A DNA stretch of 64,000 nucleotides, from positions 16,457 through 80,456 of the forward strand of contig NZ_CADIJY010000022.1 in NCBI RefSeq assembly GCF_902859735.1. The letters are read 5' to 3'. How positions within the stretch are numbered: the first letter of the stretch is position 1; each line of letters starts with the position of its first letter. The position numbers and the translations under genes were made by a program. A model generated the notes under the pieces. It ran no database searches. It was not told the DNA's origin and worked only from the letters and a program-made list of their open reading frames with translations. This document shows positions 42,738 to 52,184 of this stretch, in pieces. The DNA comes from Achromobacter aegrifaciens (lineage in GTDB: Bacteria; Pseudomonadota; Gammaproteobacteria; Burkholderiales; Burkholderiaceae_B).

Positions 42738-42763
42738 CTGGCTGCCGTTCGGCTTCCAGCCAG
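42738..42763. terminator. Hairpin between convergent yqeY and dinB
   Basis: CTGGCTG and CAGCCAG are separated by 12 bp, in the 65-bp gap between the two stop codons. There is no T-run, so it is only a possible shared terminator. Confidence 0.3.
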
Positions 42764-42790
42764 ACACGGTAGCCAGCCGCCCCGCTCGGC

Positions 42791-43870
42791 TCAGAACGCG
42801 CCCCCGAACAGATCGGGCTGGCGCGACTGCTCCTGCGGGTCGGCGAAATTGCTCATCCCCACCCCCGCCAGCCGGTACAGCGTTTCCGGCGGCAAGTCCA
42901 CGCGCTCGCACAGCAGCCTGGCGACGGCGGCCAGCTCCACCGCCGATCCGGGCGGGTTCAGGCTGGTCTGGCTGCGCGTCAGGATGCGGAAACGGTCCGT
43001 CTTCAACTTGAGCACCACGGTACGGCCCAGGGCGCCCTTCTTCAACGCCTGGTCCCACACCCGTTCCGCCATGCGGTCGATGGCCTCGCCCACCGCGTCC
43101 AGGCGGATATCCTGCGAGAACGTCGTCTCCGACGATACCTGCTGCAAAGGCTGATCCGTCTGCACCTCGCGCTCGTCGATGCCGCGCGCCAATTCGTACA
43201 GGCGCCGGCCATAGCGGCCGAAGTAATGCTCCAGCTCCTGGGCGCTGTGCGTGGCCAGGTCTCCCACGGTATGGATGCCCAGTTGCTCCAGGCGCGCCTG
43301 CGTCACCTTGCCCACGCCCGGCACTTTGCGCACCGGCAAGGGCTCCAGAAAGGCCAGCACCTTGGCGGGCCGGACCACGAACAGGCCGTCCGGCTTGTTC
43401 CAGTCGGACGCGATCTTGGCCAGGAATTTATTGGGCGCGACTCCCGCCGAGGCCGTCAGCCCGGTTTCCTCGCGGATCTGCTGCCGGATGACTTGCGCGA
43501 CCTCGGTGGCCGAGGGCAGACCCAGCTTGTTGACGGTAACGTCGAGGTAGGCCTCGTCCAGCGACAAGGGTTCGATCATGTCGGTATGGCGGGCAAAGAT
43601 CTGCCTGACCTGGCGCGAGACCTCGCGGTAGCGGTTGAAATCCGGCGGCACGTAGATCGCATGGGGACACAGGCGCTCCGCGCGGGCGGCGGACATGGCC
43701 GAATGGATGCCGAACCGCCGCGCCTCGTAGGACGCGGCGCACACCACCGAGCGCGGTCCGGTCCAGGCCACGACCACGGGCTTGCCGCGCAGTTCGGGGT
43801 TGTCGCGCTGTTCCACGGAGGCATAGAACGCGTCCATGTCCACGTGCACGATCTTCCGTAATTCAATCAT
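42791..43870 (-). CDS. dinB: DNA polymerase IV (Y family)
   Basis: The 359-residue translesion polymerase starts [32 protein letters not shown] (first catalytic Asp) and has [10 protein letters not shown] (second acidic pair), the helix-hairpin-helix [23 protein letters not shown] and the little-finger domain. It copies damaged templates at the cost of fidelity. No LexA box was recognised upstream. Confidence 0.95.
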   Translation of the reverse strand: MIELRKIVHVDMDAFYASVEQRDNPELRGKPVVVAWTGPRSVVCAASYEARRFGIHSAMSAARAERLCPHAIYVPPDFNRYREVSRQVRQIFARHTDMIEPLSLDEAYLDVTVNKLGLPSATEVAQVIRQQIREETGLTASAGVAPNKFLAKIASDWNKPDGLFVVRPAKVLAFLEPLPVRKVPGVGKVTQARLEQLGIHTVGDLATHSAQELEHYFGRYGRRLYELARGIDEREVQTDQPLQQVSSETTFSQDIRLDAVGEAIDRMAERVWDQALKKGALGRTVVLKLKTDRFRILTRSQTSLNPPGSAVELAAVARLLCERVDLPPETLYRLAGVGMSNFADPQEQSRQPDLFGGAF

Positions 43871-43972
43871 GGTGGTGATGCCCCCATGAGCCGTTCATCG
43901 CCTGAAACCCCGTGGCAAAACATATATTATGACCGCCGACAACCGACTTTCCATTCCTGCCCGCAACGGTCC

Positions 43973-44395
43973 ATGACTGCAGCCTCCACGCCTCAAACCG
44001 ACTACTTCGGCCTGACCATCCCCTTCATGCATTTCATCGGCCTGGTGCCCGAGAGCATCGCGCCGGCCTATGCCCGTACCTCGCTGCCCTGGCGCGCCGA
44101 CCTGACCAACAGCCGCGGCGACGTGCATGGAGGCACGCTGATGAGCGTGCTGGACTTCACGCTCAGCGCCGCCGCCCGCGGCTCGGCCGACGGCACGGAA
44201 GGCATGGCCACCATCGACATGAACACCTCGTTCCTGTCGCCCGGCACGGGCGACCTGGTGATCGAGGCGCGCTGCCTGCGCAAAGGGGCGTCGATCGCCT
44301 TCTGCGAAGGCGAGGTCCGGCGCGCCGACGGCGAGCTGGTGGCGCGCGCCACCGCCACCTTCAAGATCATCCGCCGCCGCCCGGGCGGGGACTGA
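43973..44395 (+). CDS. PaaI-family acyl-CoA thioesterase
   Basis: The 140-residue hotdog protein contains the family core [26 protein letters not shown], with the catalytic Asp/His-Gly-Gly region, and [27 protein letters not shown]. The start is taken at 43973 ([13 protein letters not shown]); an earlier ATG at 43886 would give an unlike extension. The substrate is unknown. Confidence 0.85.
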   Translation: MTAASTPQTDYFGLTIPFMHFIGLVPESIAPAYARTSLPWRADLTNSRGDVHGGTLMSVLDFTLSAAARGSADGTEGMATIDMNTSFLSPGTGDLVIEARCLRKGASIAFCEGEVRRADGELVARATATFKIIRRRPGGD

Positions 44396-44402
44396 GCGCG
44401 CC

Positions 44403-44419
44403 GGCGGCGGCAAGCCGCC
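44403..44419. terminator. Short GC hairpin between convergent genes
   Basis: GGCGGC-N5-GCCGCC lies in the 36-bp gap between the thioesterase and lipoprotein stop codons. It lacks a T-run and is only a candidate bidirectional terminator. Confidence 0.3.
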
Positions 44420-44431
44420 AGCGCCCGCGCA

Positions 44432-44884
44432 TCAGTTGGGCAGGTCGCGCGAAGGCTTGACCGGCGGGCGCGGATCCAGCGGCATATAGCTGCTGCAAGA
44501 CACCAGGCTGTAATAGACGGCGTCCTGCATCGCGCGCATGGCGGCCGCGTCCCAGGTGCCCTTGCCCCACACCGCGATGCGCACATCGGTGGTCTTGGGG
44601 CCGGCCGCCTTCAATTCGACCCGCGTCATCTCATTGTCGCTATAGGGCGCCAGCACCTGCACCACGCCGGACTGCGCGCTTTCGTTCATGGTGTCCACCA
44701 CGCGATAGGCGTTGTCGGTGCTGCGCAGGCACGCATTGGCCTGCCGGATCGCCGCGTCGTAGGCGTCCTTGAAGGCCACCGGGGCCTTGAATTCGCTGTG
44801 CGGCGACGTGCCGGGCGAAATGCCCATCGAGCAGCCCGCCAGGCCCAGGGCCAGCGCCGAAGCCGCGACCAGTTTCCAGTACAT
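44432..44884 (-). CDS. Lipoprotein of unknown function
   Basis: The 150-residue product has a lipoprotein signal MYWKLVAASALALGLAGCSM (lipobox LAGC). The mature part has two further cysteines (QANACLRSTDNAYRVVDTMNES and YYSLVSCSSYMPLD) and no domain I recognise. GGAGAT precedes the ATG. It stands alone between convergent and divergent neighbours. Confidence 0.75.
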   Translation of the reverse strand: MYWKLVAASALALGLAGCSMGISPGTSPHSEFKAPVAFKDAYDAAIRQANACLRSTDNAYRVVDTMNESAQSGVVQVLAPYSDNEMTRVELKAAGPKTTDVRIAVWGKGTWDAAAMRAMQDAVYYSLVSCSSYMPLDPRPPVKPSRDLPN

Positions 44885-44951
44885 GTGTATCTCCAGATCA
44901 GTGCCCGCGATTATCCCGCATATCGGCTGCGCGCGATAAGCGCAGCCGCGT

Positions 44952-45767
44952 TCACATGATCCCGATGCGGTACTCCAGGTTCTTCACCAGGGTCCGCAGG
45001 CGCGGCCCCAGGGTCTCGTACACGTGCTTTTCGTCCAGGTTGTCAGCCGGGATCGTCACGTTGAAGGCCAGCGGCAAGTCATTGGAGCGATAGCGCATCG
45101 GCGTGGCGATGCCGCACAGCTCGGCCCGCCAGTCCTTGCTGACCACGCAGAAGCCGTGCTCGGCGATGGCATCGAACGCGGGTTGCAGCGATGGGCCGAA
45201 GCGTTCCCAGTCCTCCGGGAACTCCTCGGCCAGCCGGGCGCAGATGAGCTCACGCTCGTCCGGCGTCTGCGCATACAGCAGCGCGCGCCCGGTGGCGGTG
45301 CGCAGCAAGGGGCGGGCCGACCCGATGTCCGGGCGCGAGGCATTGGACGCGCCGTCGTGCACCGTTTCCACGTAGACCACCTGCAGGCGGTCGCGGATGG
45401 CCATGGACACCGGCCCCTTGGCATAGCGCGCCAGTTCGATCATGTCGTGCGCCGCCAGTTGCCGCAGCGTCAGGTGCACCAGCAAGGGATAGCCCAGCGT
45501 CAGCACCGCCGGACCCAGCGAATATTTGCCGGTGCGTTCGTCGCGCCGCAGATAGCCCAGCCCCACCAGCGTGAATGTCAGCCTGGACACCGTCGGGCGC
45601 GTCAGGCCGAGCATTTCGGCGATTTCCTTGTTGCCCAGCTGCGGCTCGGCCGCCGAAAAGCACTTGAGCACGTCGAGCCCGTTGGAAAGCGTGGAGGCAA
45701 AGCGCGGGTGCGCTTCCAGCGAGGCGCGGGATTCGAGTTCGTAGTTGAGCGGCGTTTTCGAGTGCAT
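44952..45767 (-). CDS. IclR-family transcriptional regulator
   Basis: The 271-residue regulator has an N-terminal winged helix (FASTLSNGLDVLKCFSAAEPQLGNKEIAEMLGLTRPTVSRLTFTLVGLGYLRRD) and the GAF-like IclR effector domain (RTATGRALLYAQTPDERELICARL, GIATPMRYRSNDLPLAFNVTIPA). It is divergent from the metallophosphoesterase gene and the following binding-protein gene, which it probably regulates in response to an organic acid or similar ligand. Confidence 0.9.
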   Translation of the reverse strand: MHSKTPLNYELESRASLEAHPRFASTLSNGLDVLKCFSAAEPQLGNKEIAEMLGLTRPTVSRLTFTLVGLGYLRRDERTGKYSLGPAVLTLGYPLLVHLTLRQLAAHDMIELARYAKGPVSMAIRDRLQVVYVETVHDGASNASRPDIGSARPLLRTATGRALLYAQTPDERELICARLAEEFPEDWERFGPSLQPAFDAIAEHGFCVVSKDWRAELCGIATPMRYRSNDLPLAFNVTIPADNLDEKHVYETLGPRLRTLVKNLEYRIGIM

Positions 45768-45875
45768 GGCGGCCTAGGGATTCGGAGCATTGACAGTATA
45801 TCGTCTGCCGAAATACAAACATTCCGTTCACTATAAACACTTGAATTCCATTTATTGAAATTGAAAGGGTAGTTG
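45768..45875. promoter_or_regulatory. AT-rich divergent promoter region of iclR and the metallophosphoesterase gene
   Basis: The 108-bp gap is AT-rich with the partly symmetrical stretch ACAAACATTCCGTTCACTATAA around 45814-45836 and TTTATTGAAATTGAAAGGG near the start codon. It probably contains both promoters and the IclR site; no clean palindrome could be fixed. Confidence 0.4.
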
Positions 45876-47948
45876 ATGACGAATTCCCGCTTTTCCCGCC
45901 AGCCGCTGGGCGCCCGCCTGTTCAGCTTTGCCGTGGTGGCCGACACCCACGTCAATGAATCCGAAGACACCTGCGCGTCGCCCTTCGCCACCAATGCCCG
46001 CGCCAATGCCCGGGCGCGGCACGTCTTCGCCGACATCGCCAGCCTGGACCCCGCGCCCGCCTTCACCATCCACCTGGGAGACATCGTCCACCCGGTGCCC
46101 AGCATGCCTTCGTTCGAGGTGGCGGCCGACCGCTTCAAGGCCATCGCCGGCCAGATCGACATGCCGCTGCACCTGGTGCCCGGCAACCACGACGTCGGCG
46201 ACAAGCGCATCGACTGGATGCCGGCCGACATCGTCTGCGACGACTACCTGGACAAGTACCGCCAGGTGTTCGGGCCGGACTATTACGCGGTGGACCATGG
46301 CGGCGTGCGCTTCCTGTTCCTGAACGCACTGCTGTTCAACTCCGGACTGGCGGCGGATGACGCGCAGCGCGCCTGGATCGACGAGCAATTGGCAGGCGCC
46401 AGCGGCCGCGTCTTCGTGTCGCTGCATTACCCGCCCTATCTGCATGACGCCAACGAACGCGGGTCCTACGACAACATCGACGAGCCCGGCCGCGGCTGGC
46501 TGCTGTCGCGCCTGGCCGATCCGCGCGTCGAAGGCGTGTTCGCCGGCCACGTCCACAATTTCTGGTACGACGTCATCGGCGTCGCGGAGGTCTACATGCT
46601 GCCGTCGACCGCCTTCCTGCGGCATGACTTTTCCGAGTTCTACCGGGTGCCGCCGGCGGACGAATTCGGCCGCGGCGACGTGGAAAAATTCGGCTATTTC
46701 ATCGTCGACGTGCATGAGCAGGGGCATGTCGCCAAGCTGATCCGCACGCACGGCGCCATGCGCGGCGAGGCCGAACCGGGCCGGGCGGCGGCGCGCACCC
46801 TGCCTACCGTCCATACCAAGACCGCCGCCTGCGACGGCATCGCGGTCGAGATGCGGCATCCCTGGGCCGAGATCGTCGAAATTCCCTGCACCGGCGGCGT
46901 ACAGGAGTTCGGCCGCAAGCTGGCGCGCAACGACTACCCGCTGATGTCCATGTGGGAAATGGGGCTGCGCACGCTCAAGATTCCCGTGCAGGATCTGCGC
47001 GACGACAAGACCTTGCGCCGTGCGCGCCTCATGTCCGACGTCGGCCACCGCTTCGTGCTGACCTCGCTGGGGCTGCCGGACGCCAGGCTGCTGCAACAGG
47101 CGCGCGAGCATGGCGTGGCCATCGCCGCCATCGAGATCAACCTGAACGCCCAGGCGCTGGAAGAGGCGGGCGCAGCCTTGCAGCGCCTGCGCGCGCACAC
47201 CGACGCCCGCCTTGTCTATTGCAAGATCCGCACGGGCGCGGACGATGCCCACTTCGACGGCAAGCACTACAGCCATTTCGTCAACACCGGCCTGCGCGCG
47301 TCCGAGCTCGAAGCGGCGCAATCCGCGCTGCTGCCGCACTTCGCGCAGAAGAACCTGGACGGTTTCACCGTACGCCTGGACTGGGGCGCCGACCTGATCG
47401 CCACGCACCAGCAACTGGCCGCGCGGGCGCGCGACTGGGGCGCGACGGTGAACGTGGGCGTCAAGCTGGCCGACCGCCTGGCGGCGGCCAACACCGACGA
47501 CACCGCCATCGCCGCGCTGGTGGCCGAAGCCTTCCTGGCGGCCCGGACCACGGACGCGGTGAGCTATTCCTTCGACACCTTCATGGACGTGGATCGCGGC
47601 TACTTTCCGCGCAACGGCCTGATCGACCGCCGCTACGATCCGCGCCCCGCCGGACTGGCGCTGGCCGCGCTGAACGCGGTCTTTGCAGGCCAGGCCACAG
47701 GCGCCGGATCGGTCGAACGCATCGACTGCGAAGCCGGTCTGCGCCTGTGCCGCTACCGCTGCGGCGAGCAGACCTATGAACTGGCCTACGGCCCCGGACC
47801 GGCCCTCAAGCGTCAGATCGAGGCCGGCGCGTTCAAGCGCGTCGTCGACCTGACGGCCCAGCGCGCGCTGCAGACCGGGGACGATTGGGCCGAGTACGCG
47901 CGCCTGCATCTGCCCGGCCAGGCCGTGCTGTTGATCCAGCGCAGTTGA
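45876..47948 (+). CDS. Calcineurin-like metallophosphoesterase fused to an uncharacterised C-terminal domain
   Basis: The 690-residue protein has a clear metallophosphoesterase domain in residues 10-290 with all metal motifs: VADTHVN, HLGDIVH, VPGNHDVG, VSLHYPP and GHVHNFW. The remaining 400 residues are not recognised. They alternate hydrophobic strands and helices (GVAIAAIEINLNAQALEEAG, LDGFTVRLDWGADLIATHQQL, WGATVNVGVKLADRL) in a way that suggests a TIM barrel. No signal peptide is evident. ATG 45876 is used; a TTG one codon earlier is possible. It is followed by a Bug binding protein and divergent from iclR. Confidence 0.8.
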   Translation: MTNSRFSRQPLGARLFSFAVVADTHVNESEDTCASPFATNARANARARHVFADIASLDPAPAFTIHLGDIVHPVPSMPSFEVAADRFKAIAGQIDMPLHLVPGNHDVGDKRIDWMPADIVCDDYLDKYRQVFGPDYYAVDHGGVRFLFLNALLFNSGLAADDAQRAWIDEQLAGASGRVFVSLHYPPYLHDANERGSYDNIDEPGRGWLLSRLADPRVEGVFAGHVHNFWYDVIGVAEVYMLPSTAFLRHDFSEFYRVPPADEFGRGDVEKFGYFIVDVHEQGHVAKLIRTHGAMRGEAEPGRAAARTLPTVHTKTAACDGIAVEMRHPWAEIVEIPCTGGVQEFGRKLARNDYPLMSMWEMGLRTLKIPVQDLRDDKTLRRARLMSDVGHRFVLTSLGLPDARLLQQAREHGVAIAAIEINLNAQALEEAGAALQRLRAHTDARLVYCKIRTGADDAHFDGKHYSHFVNTGLRASELEAAQSALLPHFAQKNLDGFTVRLDWGADLIATHQQLAARARDWGATVNVGVKLADRLAAANTDDTAIAALVAEAFLAARTTDAVSYSFDTFMDVDRGYFPRNGLIDRRYDPRPAGLALAALNAVFAGQATGAGSVERIDCEAGLRLCRYRCGEQTYELAYGPGPALKRQIEAGAFKRVVDLTAQRALQTGDDWAEYARLHLPGQAVLLIQRS

Positions 47949-47977
47949 ACCCTCATTCCCCGCACAGGAGCCACCCC

Positions 47978-48943
47978 ATGTTTCGATACGCAATCAAACT
48001 CGCGGGACTGCTGGCCGCCGCCTGCCTTCCCATGTACGCGCAGGCGCAGCCCTATCCCGACAAGCCGGTGCGCCTGATCGTTGCCTACACGCCCGGCGGC
48101 GCCACCGACGTGATCGCCCGCATCCTCGCGGCAAAGCTCAGCACCAGTTGGGGCCAACAAGTCATCGTGGAGAACAAGTCCGGCGCCAGCGGCATGATAG
48201 GCGCCGAACAGGTCGCGCGCGCCACACCCGACGGCTACACCCTGCTGCTGGCCTACACGCCCGAGGTCTCGATCAACAAGCTGGTCTACAAGCAGATGCG
48301 CTACGACCCGTTGAAGGACCTGCAGCCCATCGCCCTGGTGGCGGATGCGCCGCTGGTGCTGGTCAGCGGTCCCAAGCTGCCCGCCACCACCTACGCCGAT
48401 CTCAAGCAACAAGGCGCAAAGGCTCCGCTGGTGTACGGTTCGCCGGGCATGGGCGGCCAGCAGCATCTGGCCGGCGAACTGCTGCGGGTGCGCTCCGGCA
48501 TGAACCTGACCCACGTGCCCTACCGCGGCACGGCGCTGGCCGTGGCCGATCTGGTGGGCGGCCAGATCGATATCTTCTTCGCCACGGCGCCAGCCATCAT
48601 CGGCCAGATCGGCGCCGGCAAGCTGCACCCGCTGTTCATCGCCGGTCCCCAGCGTCAGGACATCCTGCCTTCGACCCCGACGGCCAAGGAGGTCGGTCTG
48701 GACGACTTCGACATTTCCAACTGGTTCGGCCTGTTCGGCCCCGCCGGCATGCCGCCGGCCCTGGTGGAACGCATTTCCAAGGACACGGCCCAGGCGCTGC
48801 AGGCCGCCGACGTGAAGGAAAAACTGCAGGGCCAGGGGCTGGCCATTTCCTACAAGCCGCCCCAGGAATTCAAAACCTTCATCGGCGCCGAAATGGCCAA
48901 GTACGGCGCCATCGTCAAGGCCACGGGGCTGGAGCCGCAATAA
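47978..48943 (+). CDS. Bug-type tripartite tricarboxylate transporter substrate-binding protein
   Basis: The 321-residue periplasmic protein has a signal peptide (FRYAIKLAGLLAAACLPMYAQA) and the Bug-family fold: QPYPDKPVRLIVAYTPGGATDVIAR, KSGASGMIGAEQVARATPDGYTLL and VPYRGTALAVADLVGGQIDIFF. AGGAG precedes ATG 47978. Bug proteins are hugely expanded in Bordetella and Achromobacter and mostly orphaned from their TctAB permeases, as here. Probably co-transcribed with the metallophosphoesterase (29-bp gap). Confidence 0.92.
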   Translation: MFRYAIKLAGLLAAACLPMYAQAQPYPDKPVRLIVAYTPGGATDVIARILAAKLSTSWGQQVIVENKSGASGMIGAEQVARATPDGYTLLLAYTPEVSINKLVYKQMRYDPLKDLQPIALVADAPLVLVSGPKLPATTYADLKQQGAKAPLVYGSPGMGGQQHLAGELLRVRSGMNLTHVPYRGTALAVADLVGGQIDIFFATAPAIIGQIGAGKLHPLFIAGPQRQDILPSTPTAKEVGLDDFDISNWFGLFGPAGMPPALVERISKDTAQALQAADVKEKLQGQGLAISYKPPQEFKTFIGAEMAKYGAIVKATGLEPQ

Positions 48944-48967
48944 GGCCGGCGCAGGCCCGGCAGCGTC

Positions 48968-48992
48968 CGCGGGCGGTTCGACACCGCCCGCG
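48968..48992. terminator. GC-rich hairpin after the Bug gene
   Basis: CGCGGGCGGT and ACCGCCCGCG form a perfect 10-bp stem around a 5-nt loop, 25 bp after the stop codon. No T-run follows. Confidence 0.4.
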
Positions 48993-49066
48993 CCGCTATG
49001 GCATTATCGGCGGACCACCCGGCGGCCGGCCTCAAGCGCCCGCCGCGGCAACTTCGGAGGTCCCCC

Positions 49067-50983
49067 TTGTTCTCATTCCTCAAGCGCACCGTCCTGGCCG
49101 CCAGCATCATCGGCGTCTCGCTGGGCGCCAGCGCCGCGCAACCGCCGCGCGTCTATCCCCTCAAGGATTTCTTCCGCAACCCCGAACGGGGCTTCTTCCG
49201 CCTGGCCGACGACGGCCGCACATTGGGCTTCATGCAGCCCACCAGCGTGGACGGCAATCCCGCCCGCATGAACATCTACGTGCAGCCGCTGCAAGGCAGC
49301 ACGCCTGTCGGCGACCCGCGGCAACTGACCAGCGAGACCGCGCGCGACATCAGCAACTTCTTCTGGAAAGGCGCCGACGTGGTGCTCTACCAGAAGGATT
49401 TCGGCGGCGACGAGAACTTCCACGTGCTGGCCGTCAACGCCAAGACCGGCAAGATCACCGACCTGACGCCGTATGAAGGCGTGCGCGCCGGCATCGAGGA
49501 CGATCTGGAAGACGATCCCGACCACGTCCTCATCAGCCACAACCAGCGCAATCCGGAAGTCTTCGACGTCTACCGCGTCAACGTCCACACGGGCGCCGCG
49601 GAGCTGGTGGCGCAGAACCCGGGCAACATCGTCGGCTGGCAGACCGACCACGCCGGCAAGGTGCGCGCCGCCGTCGCCAGCGACGGCCTGAACACCACCC
49701 TGCTCTACCGCGACGACGAATCTTCCGAATTCCGTCCGCTCATCACCACCGACTACCGCACCCGCGTCAGTCCGGCGTTCTTCACCTTCGACGACAAGAA
49801 GTTCTACGCCCTGTCCAACCGCGGGCGCGACAAGCTATCGCTGGTGGTGATCGACCCCGCCCAGCCCGAGGCCGAGGAAGAAATCTTCACGCCCGACACC
49901 GTCGACCTGGATTCCGCCGGCTACTCGCGCAAGCGCCGCGTGCTGACGGTAGCCGCCTACCAGACCGACAAGCCGCAATACAAGTTCTTCGACGCGCAGA
50001 GCGAGACGCTCTTCAAGAAACTGTCGGCCAAGCTCACTGGCTACGACTTCGCCATCCAGGGATCCAACCGCGACGAAGACAAGTTCATCGTCGCCGCCTA
50101 CAACGACCGCACGCCCGGCTCGCGCTACATCTACGACGCCGCCGTCGATACGCTGACCAAGCTGGCCGACATCAATCCCGCCATTCCCGAGGCGGACATG
50201 TCGCGCGTGCAGCCCATCAGCTACCAGACCCGCGACGGCCTGACGGTCCACGGCTACCTGACGCTGCCCGCCGGCCGCGATCCCAAGAACCTGCCTTGCA
50301 TCGTGAATCCTCACGGCGGCCCGTGGGCGCGCGACGGCTGGGGCTACAACCCTGAAGTCCAGTTCCTGGCCAACCGCGGCTTCTGCGTGCTGCAGATGAA
50401 CTTCCGCGGGTCGACCGGCTATGGCCGCGCCTTCTGGGAAGCCAGCTTCGGCCAATGGGGCCTGAAGATGCAGGACGACATCACCGATGGCGTGCAGTGG
50501 CTCATCGGGCAAGGCATCGCCGATCCCAAGCGCATCGGCATCTACGGCGCCAGCTATGGCGGCTACGCCACGCTGGCCGGCGTGGCGTTCACGCCCGACC
50601 TGTATGCCGCCGCGGTGGACTACGTGGGGGTGTCCAACCTGTTCACGTTCATGAAGTCCATTCCGCCATACTGGAAGCCCATGCTGGACAAAATGCAGGA
50701 CATGGTGGGCGACCCCGAACGCGACCGCGAACGCCTGGCCGCCACCTCGCCCGCGCTGCACGCGGACAGGATCAAGACGCCGCTGTTCGTGGCGCAGGGC
50801 GCCAAGGATCCGCGCGTGAACAAGGACGAAAGCGACCAGATGGTCAAGGCGCTGCGCGCCCGCGGCGTCGAGGTCGAGTACATGGTCAAGGACAACGAAG
50901 GCCACGGCTTCCACAACGACGAGAACAAATTCGAGTTCTACGAAGCCATGGAGAAGTTCCTGACGGAACATCTCAAGCCCTGA
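49067..50983 (+). CDS. Secreted S9-family (prolyl oligopeptidase-type) serine peptidase
   Basis: The 638-residue enzyme has an N-terminal beta-propeller region and a C-terminal alpha/beta-hydrolase domain. The catalytic residues are visible: Ser in GIYGASYGGYATLAG, Asp in GAKDPRVNKDESDQ, His in NEGHGFHNDENK. The start is TTG at 49067, with GGAGG in front, giving a clean signal peptide (FSFLKRTVLAASIIGVSLGASAA); an ATG at 48998 would add 23 basic residues before it. Its end overlaps the convergent cyclase gene by 11 bp. Confidence 0.88.
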   Translation: MFSFLKRTVLAASIIGVSLGASAAQPPRVYPLKDFFRNPERGFFRLADDGRTLGFMQPTSVDGNPARMNIYVQPLQGSTPVGDPRQLTSETARDISNFFWKGADVVLYQKDFGGDENFHVLAVNAKTGKITDLTPYEGVRAGIEDDLEDDPDHVLISHNQRNPEVFDVYRVNVHTGAAELVAQNPGNIVGWQTDHAGKVRAAVASDGLNTTLLYRDDESSEFRPLITTDYRTRVSPAFFTFDDKKFYALSNRGRDKLSLVVIDPAQPEAEEEIFTPDTVDLDSAGYSRKRRVLTVAAYQTDKPQYKFFDAQSETLFKKLSAKLTGYDFAIQGSNRDEDKFIVAAYNDRTPGSRYIYDAAVDTLTKLADINPAIPEADMSRVQPISYQTRDGLTVHGYLTLPAGRDPKNLPCIVNPHGGPWARDGWGYNPEVQFLANRGFCVLQMNFRGSTGYGRAFWEASFGQWGLKMQDDITDGVQWLIGQGIADPKRIGIYGASYGGYATLAGVAFTPDLYAAAVDYVGVSNLFTFMKSIPPYWKPMLDKMQDMVGDPERDRERLAATSPALHADRIKTPLFVAQGAKDPRVNKDESDQMVKALRARGVEVEYMVKDNEGHGFHNDENKFEFYEAMEKFLTEHLKP

Positions 50984-52184
50984 CCTCCTCCTCCACCACC
51001 GCCGGGCCGCGCTCCTGCGCGCGGCCCGCGGGACGGCCGATCCAGGCCATCTCGACGCGGTCGCGCCCATGTTCCTTGGCGCGGTACAGCGCATCGTCGG
51101 CGCGCGCCAGGATGCCGTCCGCGCCGTCTCCCGACTGGTACGAAGCCAGGCCGCCGCTGGTGGTCATCCGTACTTCGCGCCCTTGCAGGTGGAAGGGCGT
51201 GTCGCGCAGGGCGTCGCAGACGCGCTGCGCCTGCACCAGCGCGCGGGCCGGATCGCAGTCGTACATCAGCAGCACGAATTCCTCGCCGCCCAACCGGCCG
51301 AAGCGGTCGCTGGCGCGCACCGCCCGCTGCACCACCTTCGAAAAATGGCGCAGCGCCGCGTCGCCCGCGGCATGGCCGTAACGGTCGTTGATGGACTTGA
51401 AGTGGTCGATGTCCAGCACCAACACCGCCAGCTTGCCGCCGGCGCGCTGGCAGCGCTGCAACTCGCGCTCCAGCTCGTCCAGGATGCTGCGGCGCGAATA
51501 GGCGCCTGTAAGGCCGTCGAAGGTCAGCGCAGCTTCCATCTGTTCGGACAGGCTGGTCTGGATCAGGAGCAGCAGCGCCAGGAACAGCCCGGGCACGGTC
51601 ACCGTCCCGCAGACAATGAAGAACAGGCCCCAGGGACTGGGCTCGAGCAGCGACGAGGGTTCTTGTCCGCCCACGCTGTAGACCGCCAGGCGCAGGGCAT
51701 GCAGCGCGGCCAGGCCGAAGCTCGCCAGCATCATGTACAGCATCACGCCGCGCGTGTGCAGCCGCTTGCGCTGGCGGAAGAACACCATGCCCGTCGCCAT
51801 CATGGCCACGAAGGTGTAGGCGGAAAACAGCAGCATGCGCGCCCGCAGGTCATCCGCCACGTACAGCAGCAGCGCGAACGCAGCGATACTGAGCGCGCCC
51901 AGCGCCGCCGTGCGCCGCGCCAGCGGACGCAGGCCGAAGAACTGCCGCACGCCGACGTAGACCAGGCTGACCGCGCAGACCCAGGCGGCGTTCGAGACCA
52001 TCACATAGACGGCGGACGGCAGGATGGGCGAGGCCGCATAGGCCAGCAGCGACAGCACGGCCAGCGCGTTGCCCGCCGTGAACGCGGCGACGCCGCCCAC
52101 GTCGCGGGCGCGCAATGGCGCCAGCAACGGCAATGCCAGAGCCGTGGCCAGGCCCCACATCAGAAAGAAAAGAGAAGTCGTCAT
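50973..52184 (-). CDS. Membrane-bound diguanylate cyclase (GGDEF)
   Basis: The 403-residue protein has about seven N-terminal membrane helices (residues 5-225) followed by a GGDEF domain (LTFDGLTGAYSRRSILDELERELQR, LDIDHFKSINDRYGHAAGD) with an intact active site RLGGEEFVLL. No RxxD inhibitory site is seen immediately before it. It makes c-di-GMP and sits directly upstream of, and divergent from, the pga operon, whose synthase is activated by c-di-GMP in E. coli; a functional link is inferred. Confidence 0.9.
   Translation of the reverse strand: MTTSLFFLMWGLATALALPLLAPLRARDVGGVAAFTAGNALAVLSLLAYAASPILPSAVYVMVSNAAWVCAVSLVYVGVRQFFGLRPLARRTAALGALSIAAFALLLYVADDLRARMLLFSAYTFVAMMATGMVFFRQRKRLHTRGVMLYMMLASFGLAALHALRLAVYSVGGQEPSSLLEPSPWGLFFIVCGTVTVPGLFLALLLLIQTSLSEQMEAALTFDGLTGAYSRRSILDELERELQRCQRAGGKLAVLVLDIDHFKSINDRYGHAAGDAALRHFSKVVQRAVRASDRFGRLGGEEFVLLMYDCDPARALVQAQRVCDALRDTPFHLQGREVRMTTSGGLASYQSGDGADGILARADDALYRAKEHGRDRVEMAWIGRPAGRAQERGPAVVEEEVRA

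Noticed and set aside
45852-47993. A 713-codon open frame antisense to the metallophosphoesterase gene
   Set aside because: The plus-strand frame has all metal-binding motifs; the minus-strand frame has only compositional bias.
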